Shown: in pieces, positions 49,094 through 57,332 of the stretch
Numbering within the stretch: position 1 is the first letter of the stretch
Layout: every line of letters begins with the position of its first letter
Source: Lysobacter sp. yr284
GTDB taxonomy: Bacteria > Pseudomonadota > Gammaproteobacteria > Xanthomonadales > Xanthomonadaceae
Direction: 5' to 3'
Length of the DNA stretch: 64,000 nucleotides
NCBI RefSeq assembly: GCF_900107375.1
Contig: NZ_FNPT01000015.1
Span: forward strand, 1 to 64,000
Notes under the pieces: model-generated
Database searches by the model: none
Seen by the model: the letters and a program-made list of their open reading frames with translations, nothing else
What the model was told of the DNA's origin: nothing
Program-made: the position numbers and the translations under genes

Positions 49094-50047
49094 TCAGAGT
49101 TCGCTCGCCGGCGCCGCCGCGGCGCGCCCGGCGTGGCCGAGAAACCGCACCAACACCCGCTGTCCGATCCGCAGTTCGCCCGGTGCGTCCAACGCCAGCA
49201 CGCATTCCACCGTGCGTTCGTTGGCGCGCACTTCCGGGTCGTCTTCCAGGGTCGAGGGGCCGAACGCGGGCGCCAGGCGCAGCACCCGGGCGGCGCCGAG
49301 CAGGCGCTGGTTGTCGCCGTCGTCGAGGATCTGCGCGCGCATGCCCGGACGCACCGCGTCGAGGAAGGCGGCGTTGAGCTCGGCGCGGACGATGCGTTCG
49401 CCGTCGGGCAGCAGCACGAACAGCGGCGCGTCGTGCGGCGACACGCTCATGCCCACGCGCGCGGACACCCGCGAGAGTTCGCCGGCGACCGGCGCGCGCA
49501 GGGTCTGGCGCTTCAGCGTCCAGGCGGCCTGGTCGCGTTGGGCGGCGGCGATGTCGGCGGCGGCGCGGACGCCGTCGGCTTCGTTCTGCAACTGGGCCAG
49601 GGCGTCGCGGGCGTCGTCGGCGCTCTGGCCGTCGCCGGCGCCGGCCGCGGCGGCCGCGCCCAGGCGCTGGGCGCGCACGCGCGCCTGCGTCAGGCGTTGC
49701 TGCAGCAGGTTCACCTGCGCGCGCGCCTGCGCCAGCTTCGCCTCGGCGATGCGGTCCTCGGCCTGCGCGGCGGTGGCGTCGAGCGCGGCCAGTTCCTGGC
49801 CGGCGGCGACGCGTTCGCCCTCGCGCACCGGCACCCGCGCCAGCACGCCTTCGGCGGCCATGCCGAGTTTCAGCAGGCCGCTTTCGACATCGACGCGGCC
49901 GCGCGCGACCGCGGCGAAGGCCGCGGCTGGGGCGCCGGCCTGCGGCGCATTCGCGCGCGCGGGTTCGTCGCGGCCGCAGGCGGACAGGGCCAGCGCCAGC
50001 GCGGCGGCGAGCAGGAGCGCGGCGGCGCGGTCAGGGAGTCGGATCAT
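49094..50047 (-). CDS. HlyD/MacA-type membrane-fusion lipoprotein
   Basis: 317 residues from the ATG at 50047 (another ATG lies five codons upstream). Lipobox LSAC gives an inner-membrane-anchored periplasmic lipoprotein. The order is a lipoyl half-motif (GVLARVPVREGERVAAGQELAALD), a long coiled coil (about residues 90-160), the second half (LRAPVAGELSRVSARVGMSVSP), and a beta-barrel region. It bridges the permease and outer-membrane factor of the exporter. The start overlaps the ABC gene end. Confidence 0.85.
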   Translation of the reverse strand: MIRLPDRAAALLLAAALALALSACGRDEPARANAPQAGAPAAAFAAVARGRVDVESGLLKLGMAAEGVLARVPVREGERVAAGQELAALDATAAQAEDRIAEAKLAQARAQVNLLQQRLTQARVRAQRLGAAAAAGAGDGQSADDARDALAQLQNEADGVRAAADIAAAQRDQAAWTLKRQTLRAPVAGELSRVSARVGMSVSPHDAPLFVLLPDGERIVRAELNAAFLDAVRPGMRAQILDDGDNQRLLGAARVLRLAPAFGPSTLEDDPEVRANERTVECVLALDAPGELRIGQRVLVRFLGHAGRAAAAPASEL

Positions 50048-50831
50048 CGCGGACGGAGGCATCACGGGAAGGAAGAGGGGGAAGCGGAAGGTCGGCGCCG
50101 GGATCGCGCCGGTCGCTGAGGATGCGGCCGTCTTCCATGGTCAGCAGGCGGTCGGCGTGGCCGATCAGGCGCGGATCGTGGCTCACGCACAGCACCAGGG
50201 TGCGGTGCCGGCGGGCGATGCCGTGCAGGATGTCGATGACGATCTGGCCGTTGGCGGCGTCGAGCGAACTGGTCGGCTCGTCGGCAAACAGCAACGCCGG
50301 GCGCTTGGCCAGCGCGCGCGCGATCGCCACGCGCTGTTTCTCGCCGCCGGACAGCTCGGCCGGGCGCAGGTGCGCGCGCCGGGCCACGCCGACTTCCTCC
50401 AGCGCCGCCAGCGCGCGCGCGCGGCTGTCGGCGCGGCCCAGGCCGAGGTAGTGCAGCGGCAGCGCCACCTGCTCGGCCGCGGTCAGCGCCGGGAACAGGT
50501 TGAAGCCCTGGAACACGAAGCCGGTGTGGTGCAGCCGGAACGCCTCCAGCGCGCGCAGGCCGAGCGCGCCGAGGTCCTCGCCCAGCGCGCTCACGCGGCC
50601 CTGGTCGGGCCGCTGCAGGCCGCTGAGCACCGACAGCAGGGTGCTCTTGCCGCAGCCCGACGGGCCCGAGATCAGGGTCAGCTCGCCGGAATGGATGCGC
50701 AGCGAGATGCCGTCCAGGACGGTGGTGCGGACCTGGCCGGAAACGAAGGATTTGACGATGCCGTGCGCGACCAGCCCCGCCTCGCGATCGGCGGCGGCGG
50801 GCGGCACCGGCGGCTGCGCGAGCGCGCTCAT
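50031..50831 (-). CDS. ABC transporter ATP-binding protein (MacB/LolD-like)
   Basis: 266 residues. Walker A GPSGCGKST, Q-loop FVFQGFNLFPALTA, signature LSGGEKQRVAIARAL, Walker B LLFADEPTSSLD and the H-loop His in CVSHDPRL. The FVFQ-x-FNL and EKQRVAIARAL forms are those of the MacB/LolD subclass, which powers mechanotransmission-type export. Overlaps the permease gene by ATGA. Confidence 0.92.
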   Translation of the reverse strand: MSALAQPPVPPAAADREAGLVAHGIVKSFVSGQVRTTVLDGISLRIHSGELTLISGPSGCGKSTLLSVLSGLQRPDQGRVSALGEDLGALGLRALEAFRLHHTGFVFQGFNLFPALTAAEQVALPLHYLGLGRADSRARALAALEEVGVARRAHLRPAELSGGEKQRVAIARALAKRPALLFADEPTSSLDAANGQIVIDILHGIARRHRTLVLCVSHDPRLIGHADRLLTMEDGRILSDRRDPGADLPLPPLPSRDASVRDDPTP

Positions 50832-51964
50832 CGCAGCAGCACCGCGGGATCGGCGCGGCGCAACCCGCGCAAGGCCGACAGGCCCGACAGCGACGCCAGC
50901 GCCATCACCACCAGCATGCACGCCGCGGTGACCTGCAGGTTGAACAGCACCGGCACGTCGCGCGCGCGCGCCAGCGCGATCAGCGCCAGGCCCGCGCCGG
51001 TGGCGACGATCACTCCGATCGCGCCGACCCACAGCGCCTGCTCCAGCACCACCCAGCGCAGCGAGCGCATGCCGATGCCGAGCGCGTTCAAGGTCGCGTA
51101 CTCGCGCACCGAGCCGTTGACCGCGGCCACCAGCGCCTGGCTGGTGATGACCGCGCCGACCAGCAGCACCACGCCGGCCAGGAACAGCACGCCGGCGCCG
51201 GCGCCGGTGTCGAACATCCAGAACAGCACCGCGCGGCGGGCGAAGTCCGGCGCGGTCCAGGCCTCGAAGCGGCCGAAGCCGGCGGCGTCGCGCAGTTTCC
51301 GCATCACCGCCGGCGCCTGCGCCGGATCGTGCAGGCGGGCGACGAAGTACGCCGGCCACGTCGCGCTGCCGTGGCCGCCCTGCAGGCGCCGCGCAGTGTC
51401 GAGCGACGCGACCACGTTGACCCCGCCGAGCGCGCGCAGCCCGCTCGTCGCGCCGACCACGCGCACGCGATGGCCGTTGAGGTGCGCGCTCTGGCCGATG
51501 CCGACGCCGAGCTTGTCGAGTTCGGCGCGGTCGACGATCACGCTGTCGGGCAAGGCCAGGCGCTGACGCAGCTGCGGCGACAACGCGTGGGAGAACATCA
51601 GCCCGTCGCGGCCGATATCGATGCCCGACACGTACACCGACACGCCACCGGTGTCCTTGGCCGGGCCGCGCCAATCCGCGTCGAGCCAGTAGAACGGTTC
51701 GACCTTGGCCACCTGCGGCTGCATCAGCAGCAGCGACTGCAGGTTCGGGTCCACCGGCCGGCCCTGGTCGACGCTCTGGGTGCCCGGATAGCCCAGCCAC
51801 AGGTCGGCCGAGGAGCCCGACACGTACACGCTGGCGCTGCCGAAGATGCCCAGCACCAGCGCCGCCTGCAGCAACAACAGCAGGCTGGAGAAACCGATCG
51901 CCAGCACCGCCGGCAGGAACCGGCGCCATTCGTAGCGCAAAGTCTGGCGCGCCAGCGAGGTCAT
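50828..51964 (-). CDS. FtsX/MacB-like ABC permease
   Basis: 378 residues with four membrane segments: one at the N-terminus (about 18-40, FLPAVLAIGFSSLLLLLQAAL), a large periplasmic domain of about 230 residues (VYVSGIDIGRDGLMFSHALS), and three near the C-terminus (VLFLAGVVLLVGAVITSQ; VGAIGVIVATGAGLALIAL; VTAACMLVVMALASLSG) ending in RRADPAVLLR. The last motif is typical of FtsX-type permeases that bind the ATPase. Forms the exporter with 50031-50831. Confidence 0.9.
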   Translation of the reverse strand: MTSLARQTLRYEWRRFLPAVLAIGFSSLLLLLQAALVLGIFGSASVYVSGSSADLWLGYPGTQSVDQGRPVDPNLQSLLLMQPQVAKVEPFYWLDADWRGPAKDTGGVSVYVSGIDIGRDGLMFSHALSPQLRQRLALPDSVIVDRAELDKLGVGIGQSAHLNGHRVRVVGATSGLRALGGVNVVASLDTARRLQGGHGSATWPAYFVARLHDPAQAPAVMRKLRDAAGFGRFEAWTAPDFARRAVLFWMFDTGAGAGVLFLAGVVLLVGAVITSQALVAAVNGSVREYATLNALGIGMRSLRWVVLEQALWVGAIGVIVATGAGLALIALARARDVPVLFNLQVTAACMLVVMALASLSGLSALRGLRRADPAVLLR

Positions 51965-53493
51965 CGGCGCGCTCCGGCGGCGCGCGCGGTGCGCGGCGCG
52001 GTCGCGGCCTGGTTCGCCGCGGTCGCGCCGGCGGTGTCTTCGCCGAGGCCGAGGCGCTGCTCCGGCGCCGCGCCGAGCGCCTTGTACAGCGCGATGTAGG
52101 CCTGGGCGCGGTCGCTGCGCGCGGCGTTGAGCTCCAGCGCGGCCTGGTCGCGCTCGATCCGGCTCGCCGCCAGTTCCGCGTCGCCGCCCAGGCCGAGCCC
52201 GCGCCGCACCTGCTGCATCTGCGCGCTGCGCGCGAGCGCGTAGAAGGCGCGACGGTCGGCGTCCTCGCGCAGGCGTTGCTGCTCCAGCGCCGACAGCGCC
52301 GATTCGGTTTCGGCCACCGCCGCCAGCACGGTCTTGCGGTAGGCCAGCGCGGCCGCTTCCAGTTCCGCACCTTTGGCGTGGGCGCGGGCGCGGCGCAGGC
52401 CCCAGTCGAACAGCGGCACGTCGATGATCGGGCCGGACACGCCGATGCCTTCGGTCTCGGTGCGCCGATGCGCGGTGACGTTGACCGACCACTGGATCGA
52501 CGTGCCGAACGCCAGGCGAGGGTACTGGTCGGCGCGGGCCAGGCCGAGGTCGGCGGCGGCGCGCAGCACCGCGGCCTGGGCCTGGGCGATGTCGGGGCGG
52601 GTGCGCAGCAGGTCGGCCGGCGCGCGTTCGATCGCCGCCGCGGCCAGCGCCGGCCGCGCGCCGCCGGCGCGCCAGTCCGGATCGGGTTCGGCGCGGCCGA
52701 GCAGCACCGCCAGCGCCTGTTCGGCGGCGACCACGCGCTGGCGCGGCTCGCCCAGCGCGGCCTCGGCCTGGGCCAGCGCGGCGCGCGGCGCTTCGACGCT
52801 GTCGCGCGCGGCCAGGCGCAGGTCGGCGCGCACCTGCTGCACGCGCAATTGCTCGGCGCGCGCGGCGCGGATGCCGTCGAGCAGGCGCTCGCGTTCGCGC
52901 GCGTCGCGCAACGCGACCCATTCGCGCGCGGTTTCCGCCGCCACGCTGATCTGCGCCTGGCGCAGTTGCGCGGCGGCGCTGTCGAGTTCGCTGCGCGCGC
53001 CGCGTTCGAGCGCCTCGCTGCGGCCGAAGAACCCCATCTCCCACACCGCGTCCAGGCCCATCACGAAGAACGAGGCGCTGGCGTCGGGGTCGATCGGATT
53101 GCTGGTGCGCGCGCGCAGTTCCGGCTTGAGCGGGTCGCCGGCGTGTTCGTGCAGCAGCCGCGCCGAGCGCAGCCGCGCGCGCGCCTGGGCCGCGTCGAGG
53201 TTGGCCGCCAGCGCCTGCTCGACCAACGCGTCCAGGCGCGGGTCGGCGAAGGCGCGCCACCAGCCGCGCGGATCCGGCGCGGCGGCGGGCGCGGCCGCGG
53301 CGTCCGCCGGCGCGTTGCGCCACTGCGCCGGCAGCGGCGGGGTCTGGTCCGGGATCGGCGTGCTCAAGCACGCGGCCAGCGCCAGCGGCAACAGCGCCGC
53401 GCACGCGCGCGCAACCGCGCGGCGCGGATCGCGCGGCTGCGCGGCGCGCACGAATGCGTCGCGCGCCAGTGCAAGGGGCAGAAGCAGGGACAT
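51961..53493 (-). CDS. outer-membrane efflux factor (NodT/TolC family)
   Basis: 510 residues. A lipobox-like LAAC about residue 42 after a long N-terminus suggests lipidation. Two outer-membrane-factor repeats of long helices and short strands: WWRAFADPRLDALVEQALAAN, AWEMGFFGR-like DAVWEMGFFGRSEALERGAR, RTRPDIAQAQAAVLRAAAD (the NodT family hallmark), and PLFDWGLRRARAHAK. It forms the trans-periplasmic tunnel of the exporter. Overlaps both neighbours. Confidence 0.9.
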   Translation of the reverse strand: MSLLLPLALARDAFVRAAQPRDPRRAVARACAALLPLALAACLSTPIPDQTPPLPAQWRNAPADAAAAPAAAPDPRGWWRAFADPRLDALVEQALAANLDAAQARARLRSARLLHEHAGDPLKPELRARTSNPIDPDASASFFVMGLDAVWEMGFFGRSEALERGARSELDSAAAQLRQAQISVAAETAREWVALRDARERERLLDGIRAARAEQLRVQQVRADLRLAARDSVEAPRAALAQAEAALGEPRQRVVAAEQALAVLLGRAEPDPDWRAGGARPALAAAAIERAPADLLRTRPDIAQAQAAVLRAAADLGLARADQYPRLAFGTSIQWSVNVTAHRRTETEGIGVSGPIIDVPLFDWGLRRARAHAKGAELEAAALAYRKTVLAAVAETESALSALEQQRLREDADRRAFYALARSAQMQQVRRGLGLGGDAELAASRIERDQAALELNAARSDRAQAYIALYKALGAAPEQRLGLGEDTAGATAANQAATAPRTARAAGARR

Positions 53494-54974
53494 CAACGCG
53501 GCTCCGCGCTCAAGGGCGCCGTCGCAGGCGCGCCGGAGGGCGCAATCAGGGGGAAATCCAGCTCGACCCGCAGTCCGCCCAGGGCCGAACGCGCGAAAGA
53601 TACGCGCGCGCCGTGACGGTCGGCGATGCGGCGCACGATCGCCAAGCCCAGGCCGGTACCGCCTTCCACCGCGTCCGGCGCGCGGAAGAAGCGGTCGCCC
53701 AGGCGCGGCAACGCCGGCTCGGCCACGCCGGGACCGTCGTCGTCGACGCTGACCTGCGCGCAGTCGCCCCGGCGGCGCAGGGCGACGCTGATCGTGCCGC
53801 CGCGGCGCACGTAGCTGAGCGCGTTGTCGATGAGGTTGCCGAGCGCATCGTGCAGGGCATAGGCGTCGGCGCGCACCGACAGCGGCTCCGACGGGCCTTC
53901 GTAGCCCAGGTCGACGTCGGCGCGCACCGCGCGCGCGACGTGCTCGCCGAGGATCTGCGGCAGCAGTTGGTCCAGGCGCAGCCCGGTCATCGGCGCATCG
54001 GCCTCCACCGGCGCTTGCGCGCGGCTCAGCGCCAGCAACTGGGTGGCGGTGCGCGCCAGCCGCATGGTCAACACCTGCACTTGCTCCAGCGCCTGCGCGC
54101 GCTGGGCTTCGTCGCCGCTGCTGCGCGCGCGCTCGGCGTGCAGCGCCAGCCCGGCCAGCGGCGTGCGCAGCTGGTGCGCGGCGTCGGCGATGAAATGCTC
54201 CTGGCTCACGAACAAGCGGCGGATGCGTTCGAGCAGGGCGTCGATGGTCGCGCTGAGCGGGCGGATCTCCGCCGGCACCGGCACGTCGCCGACCGGCACC
54301 AGTTCCTGGCCGTGGCGCGCCAGCCGGCCGATCAGCGGGTCCAGCGCGCGCAGCCCGCGGCTGACGCCGCTCCAGGTCAGCGCCAGCAGCACCGCGGTCA
54401 GCACCAACTGCAGCAGGATCGACATGATCAGGATCTGGCGCGCGCGCAGTTGCCGGTCCTGCACGGTCTCGGCCATGGTCACCACCAGCGTGTCGCTGGG
54501 ATCGGCCGGCGCCGGCACCGCGAGCGACACCGCGCGCGAGCGCACCCCGCCGATGGCGGTGTCGTAGAACCGCGCGTCGCCGTCCAGGCGCGGCGCCGGC
54601 CCGGCCGGAATGGTTTCGTGGCTGGCGCTGAGCACGCCGCGGCGCAGGCTGCGCACCGAGAAATAGTTGTGGCCGAGCTTGTTGTACTCGAGCAGGAACG
54701 CGGCCTGCGCGGACAGCTGTCCGTCCGATCCGGTCGCCTTGAGCACCTTGGCCAGGCCATAGGCGTCTTCGAGCAGGCCTTCGTCGTAGACGCTGTCGGA
54801 GTAGCGCGAGGCCACCGCGTAGACCAGCGCCGACACCAGCACCACGGTGATGCACACCGGCACCAGCAGGAACAGCAGCAGGCGCCGGCGCAGGCTGTCG
54901 CCGCGCGCGGGCGCGGCGGCGCGCGGCGCGGCCAACGGTGCGCGCGGGCCGGGCGACGGTTCGGCGTGGGTCAC
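53493..54974 (-). CDS. sensor histidine kinase
   Basis: 493 residues: membrane segment about 30-54 (RRRLLLFLLVPVCITVVLVSA), a periplasmic domain to about 178, a second segment about 180-200, a HAMP-like linker, the DHp box FIADAAHQLRTPLAG (His267), and an ATPase domain with N box NLIDNALSYV, G1 DDDGPGV and G2 GGTGLGLAIV. It resembles TctE/QseC-type kinases. It is encoded between the response regulator and the efflux genes and presumably senses an exporter-related signal in the periplasm. Confidence 0.92.
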   Translation of the reverse strand: MTHAEPSPGPRAPLAAPRAAAPARGDSLRRRLLLFLLVPVCITVVLVSALVYAVASRYSDSVYDEGLLEDAYGLAKVLKATGSDGQLSAQAAFLLEYNKLGHNYFSVRSLRRGVLSASHETIPAGPAPRLDGDARFYDTAIGGVRSRAVSLAVPAPADPSDTLVVTMAETVQDRQLRARQILIMSILLQLVLTAVLLALTWSGVSRGLRALDPLIGRLARHGQELVPVGDVPVPAEIRPLSATIDALLERIRRLFVSQEHFIADAAHQLRTPLAGLALHAERARSSGDEAQRAQALEQVQVLTMRLARTATQLLALSRAQAPVEADAPMTGLRLDQLLPQILGEHVARAVRADVDLGYEGPSEPLSVRADAYALHDALGNLIDNALSYVRRGGTISVALRRRGDCAQVSVDDDGPGVAEPALPRLGDRFFRAPDAVEGGTGLGLAIVRRIADRHGARVSFARSALGGLRVELDFPLIAPSGAPATAPLSAEPR

Positions 54975-54999
54975 GACGGTTCCGGCACGGCGCGGGCGT

Positions 55000-55698
55000 T
55001 CAGGCGCGGCGCTCGCCGACGACCGCGACGGCGCCGGTTTCCTCGACCACGTAACCCAGGCCGCGGATGGTGCGGATGGTCACGCCGGTGCCGTCGAGCT
55101 TGCGCCGCAACCGGTGGATGGCGATGTCCAGGCCGTTGTTGGTGATGTCCTGTTCCCAGTTGCACAGCGCTTCGATCAGCTGCTCGCGGCTGACCAGGCT
55201 GCCGCGGCGGCTGAGCAGCGCATCGAGCAGGGCGAATTCGCGCCCGGTCAGTTCCAGCGCGGTGTCCTGGTTCCAGCCGCGGCGGCCGGCCAGGTCCAGG
55301 CGCAACCGGCCGATCGACAGCATCGGGATGCCCTGGCTGACCCGCCGGCGCAGCAGCGCGCGCACGCGCGCGGCGAACTCTTCCAGCACGAACGGCTTGA
55401 CCAGATAGTCGTCGGCGCCCGAGTCGAGCGCGCGCACGCGCTCGCTGACGCCCTCGCGCGCGGTCACCACCAGCATCGCCGCGTTCTCGCCGCGGGCGCG
55501 GGCGCGCTGCAGCACGGTCAGCCCGTCGAGCTGGGGCAGGTTGAGATCGAGCACGACCAGGTCGTAGGTGCCGTCGTGCAGCGCGGCGTCGGCGTCGTTG
55601 CCGCGCGCGACGCGGTCGACGGCGTGCCCGCTGTCGGCCAACGCGGCGCTCAGGCCCGAGGCGATGGCCGGATCGTCTTCGGCGATCAAGATGCGCAT
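55000..55698 (-). CDS. OmpR/PhoB-type response regulator
   Basis: 232 residues; AAGGA six bases before the ATG at 55698. Receiver with acidic pocket EDD, phospho-acceptor Asp51 (VVLDLNLP), Thr79 region VVTARE and Lys101 (YLVKPF). Winged-helix DNA-binding domain (LTGREFALLDALLSRRG, VSREQLIEALCNWEQD, VDIAIHRLRRKLDG-like NNGLDIAIHRLRRKL). First gene of the exporter operon, so it likely controls its own transcript. Confidence 0.93.
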   Translation of the reverse strand: MRILIAEDDPAIASGLSAALADSGHAVDRVARGNDADAALHDGTYDLVVLDLNLPQLDGLTVLQRARARGENAAMLVVTAREGVSERVRALDSGADDYLVKPFVLEEFAARVRALLRRRVSQGIPMLSIGRLRLDLAGRRGWNQDTALELTGREFALLDALLSRRGSLVSREQLIEALCNWEQDITNNGLDIAIHRLRRKLDGTGVTIRTIRGLGYVVEETGAVAVVGERRA

Positions 55699-56186
55699 AG
55701 GCGTCCTTGTGCTCGTGGCGGACGCGCAGCGCGTCCGGCGTGATGGCGAAAGTGTGGCACTCGCCATTGCGGATTTTCGTTAACGTTACTTACTGTCAAA
55801 AATATGTCGGAATACGGTGAAAATCGCGGGCCCGACGCGTTCGACGCCGATTCGGCACCGCTGGATTCAAGGCCTTTTTCCATTACCGCGAATCCGTCGA
55901 AAGTCGCAGCGGGTCAGCTGCCGTTCGGCTGCGATGCAGCCGGCCGATACGTACGGTTACAAAGCCGGCATGGTCGCGGCGCGGCTTCGACCGGGGCGGG
56001 CCGGCAAGGTTCCGCATCGCGCGCAGTCGATGCCTATCGCAGCAAAGTCGGCCGCGCCGTGACCGCGGTTGCACGGTGAGCTTGGGTTAGCGCCGCGGCC
56101 GCAGCGGCGCGGTCATCGGCCTGGCCTAAGATCGGCGACGATGCCGCGCAACGGTCGCGAACCGATCGCACCAGGGAGAGAACACG
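55699..56186. other. divergent promoter region, no gene seen
   Basis: About 490 bp between the response-regulator gene (left) and the nucleoside permease gene (right). The first ~100 bp are AT-rich (GTTAACGTTACTTACTGTC at 55778-55797), suiting the promoter of the exporter operon. TTAACGTTA there is a near-palindrome that could be a regulator site. No credible frame. Confidence 0.45.
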
Positions 56187-57332
56187 ATGGCAACCGCAGG
56201 CAGGCAGCGCGCGATTGTGAATCCGGCCGGCAAACGCCGAAGTGCGTCCGCGCGGCGCCGCGTCGCCGGCTGGACGCTGGCGACCTGCGCGGCGGCGGCG
56301 CCGCTGGCCGCTGCCGCCGCCAGCGCGGACGAAGCCGGGCCGTGGCCGGTCAAGGTGGTGATCGTGACCGCGTACGAAAACGGCGAGGACCGCGGCGACG
56401 CGCCGGGCGAGTTGCAACTGTGGGTCGAGCGCGAAGGCCTGGACCGGCGCCTGGACTTCCCCGGCGGTGTGCGCCCGCTGCGCGCCAACGCAGATCGCTC
56501 GGTGCTGGCGATGACCACCGGCATGGGCCTGGCCAATGCCGCCGCCTCGACCATGGCGCTGGCGATGGACCCGCGCTTCGACTTCAGGCGCGCCTACTGG
56601 CTGGTGGCCGGCGTGGCCGGCATCGATCCGCAGGCCGGCGCGGTCGGCGATGCGGTGTGGGTCGACTACGCGCTCAACGACATGGCCCGCTCGCTGGATC
56701 CGCGCGAAGCGCCGGCCGACTGGCCCTACGGCGTGTACGCGTTCCGCGCCGCCGGCCCGGGCCGGCGGCCGGCGCAGGCGATGGAGTATGGGCCGTTCGC
56801 GCGCTACGCCCAGGTCTATCCGCTCGATCCCGGACTGACCGGCTGGGCGTTCGCGCTGACCCGCGACACCGCGCTCGGCGCCAGCGACGACACCCGCGCG
56901 CTCGCCCGGCTGTGGCGCGGATTCCCCGCCACCCAGGACGGCCCGCAGGTGCGGCGCGGCGCGAGCGTATCGTCGAATCATTACTGGCACGGCATCGCCG
57001 CCACGCGCTGGGCGCGCGACTGGACCCGGCTGCACACCGACGGCCGCGCGCAGTTCGTCGTCAGCGACATGGAGGACGCCGGCATCGCCGCCGCGTTCGC
57101 GCGCCTGGGCCGCACCGGCCAGGTCGATCCGCGCCGGCTGCTGGTGCTGCGCGCGGCCTCCAACTACACCCGGCCGCCGCCGGGCATGGACGCGTTCGAA
57201 TCGGCCCAGCGCCCGCACGCCGGCCGCGGCCTGCCCGCATACGAGGCCGCCTACCGCGTCGGCAGCCGGGTGCTGCACGAACTGCAGGCCGACTGGGACC
57301 GCTACGCCGACGCCGTGCCGGAGGCGCGATGA
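56187..57332 (+). CDS. purine nucleoside permease (NUP family), periplasmic
   Basis: 381 residues; GGGAGAG before the ATG. A long N-terminus with a hydrophobic segment (about 28-47, ATCAAAAPLAAAAAS) acts as signal. The rest follows the NUP family, which has a nucleoside-phosphorylase-like fold: VVIVTAYENGEDRGDAPGEL, TTGMGLANAAASTMALAMDP, YWLVAGVAGIDPQAG, GDAVWVDYALND, SSNHYWHG, VVSDMEDAGI. It overlaps the adenosine deaminase gene by ATGA, so the pair handles extracellular purine nucleosides. Confidence 0.88.
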   Translation: MATAGRQRAIVNPAGKRRSASARRRVAGWTLATCAAAAPLAAAAASADEAGPWPVKVVIVTAYENGEDRGDAPGELQLWVEREGLDRRLDFPGGVRPLRANADRSVLAMTTGMGLANAAASTMALAMDPRFDFRRAYWLVAGVAGIDPQAGAVGDAVWVDYALNDMARSLDPREAPADWPYGVYAFRAAGPGRRPAQAMEYGPFARYAQVYPLDPGLTGWAFALTRDTALGASDDTRALARLWRGFPATQDGPQVRRGASVSSNHYWHGIAATRWARDWTRLHTDGRAQFVVSDMEDAGIAAAFARLGRTGQVDPRRLLVLRAASNYTRPPPGMDAFESAQRPHAGRGLPAYEAAYRVGSRVLHELQADWDRYADAVPEAR

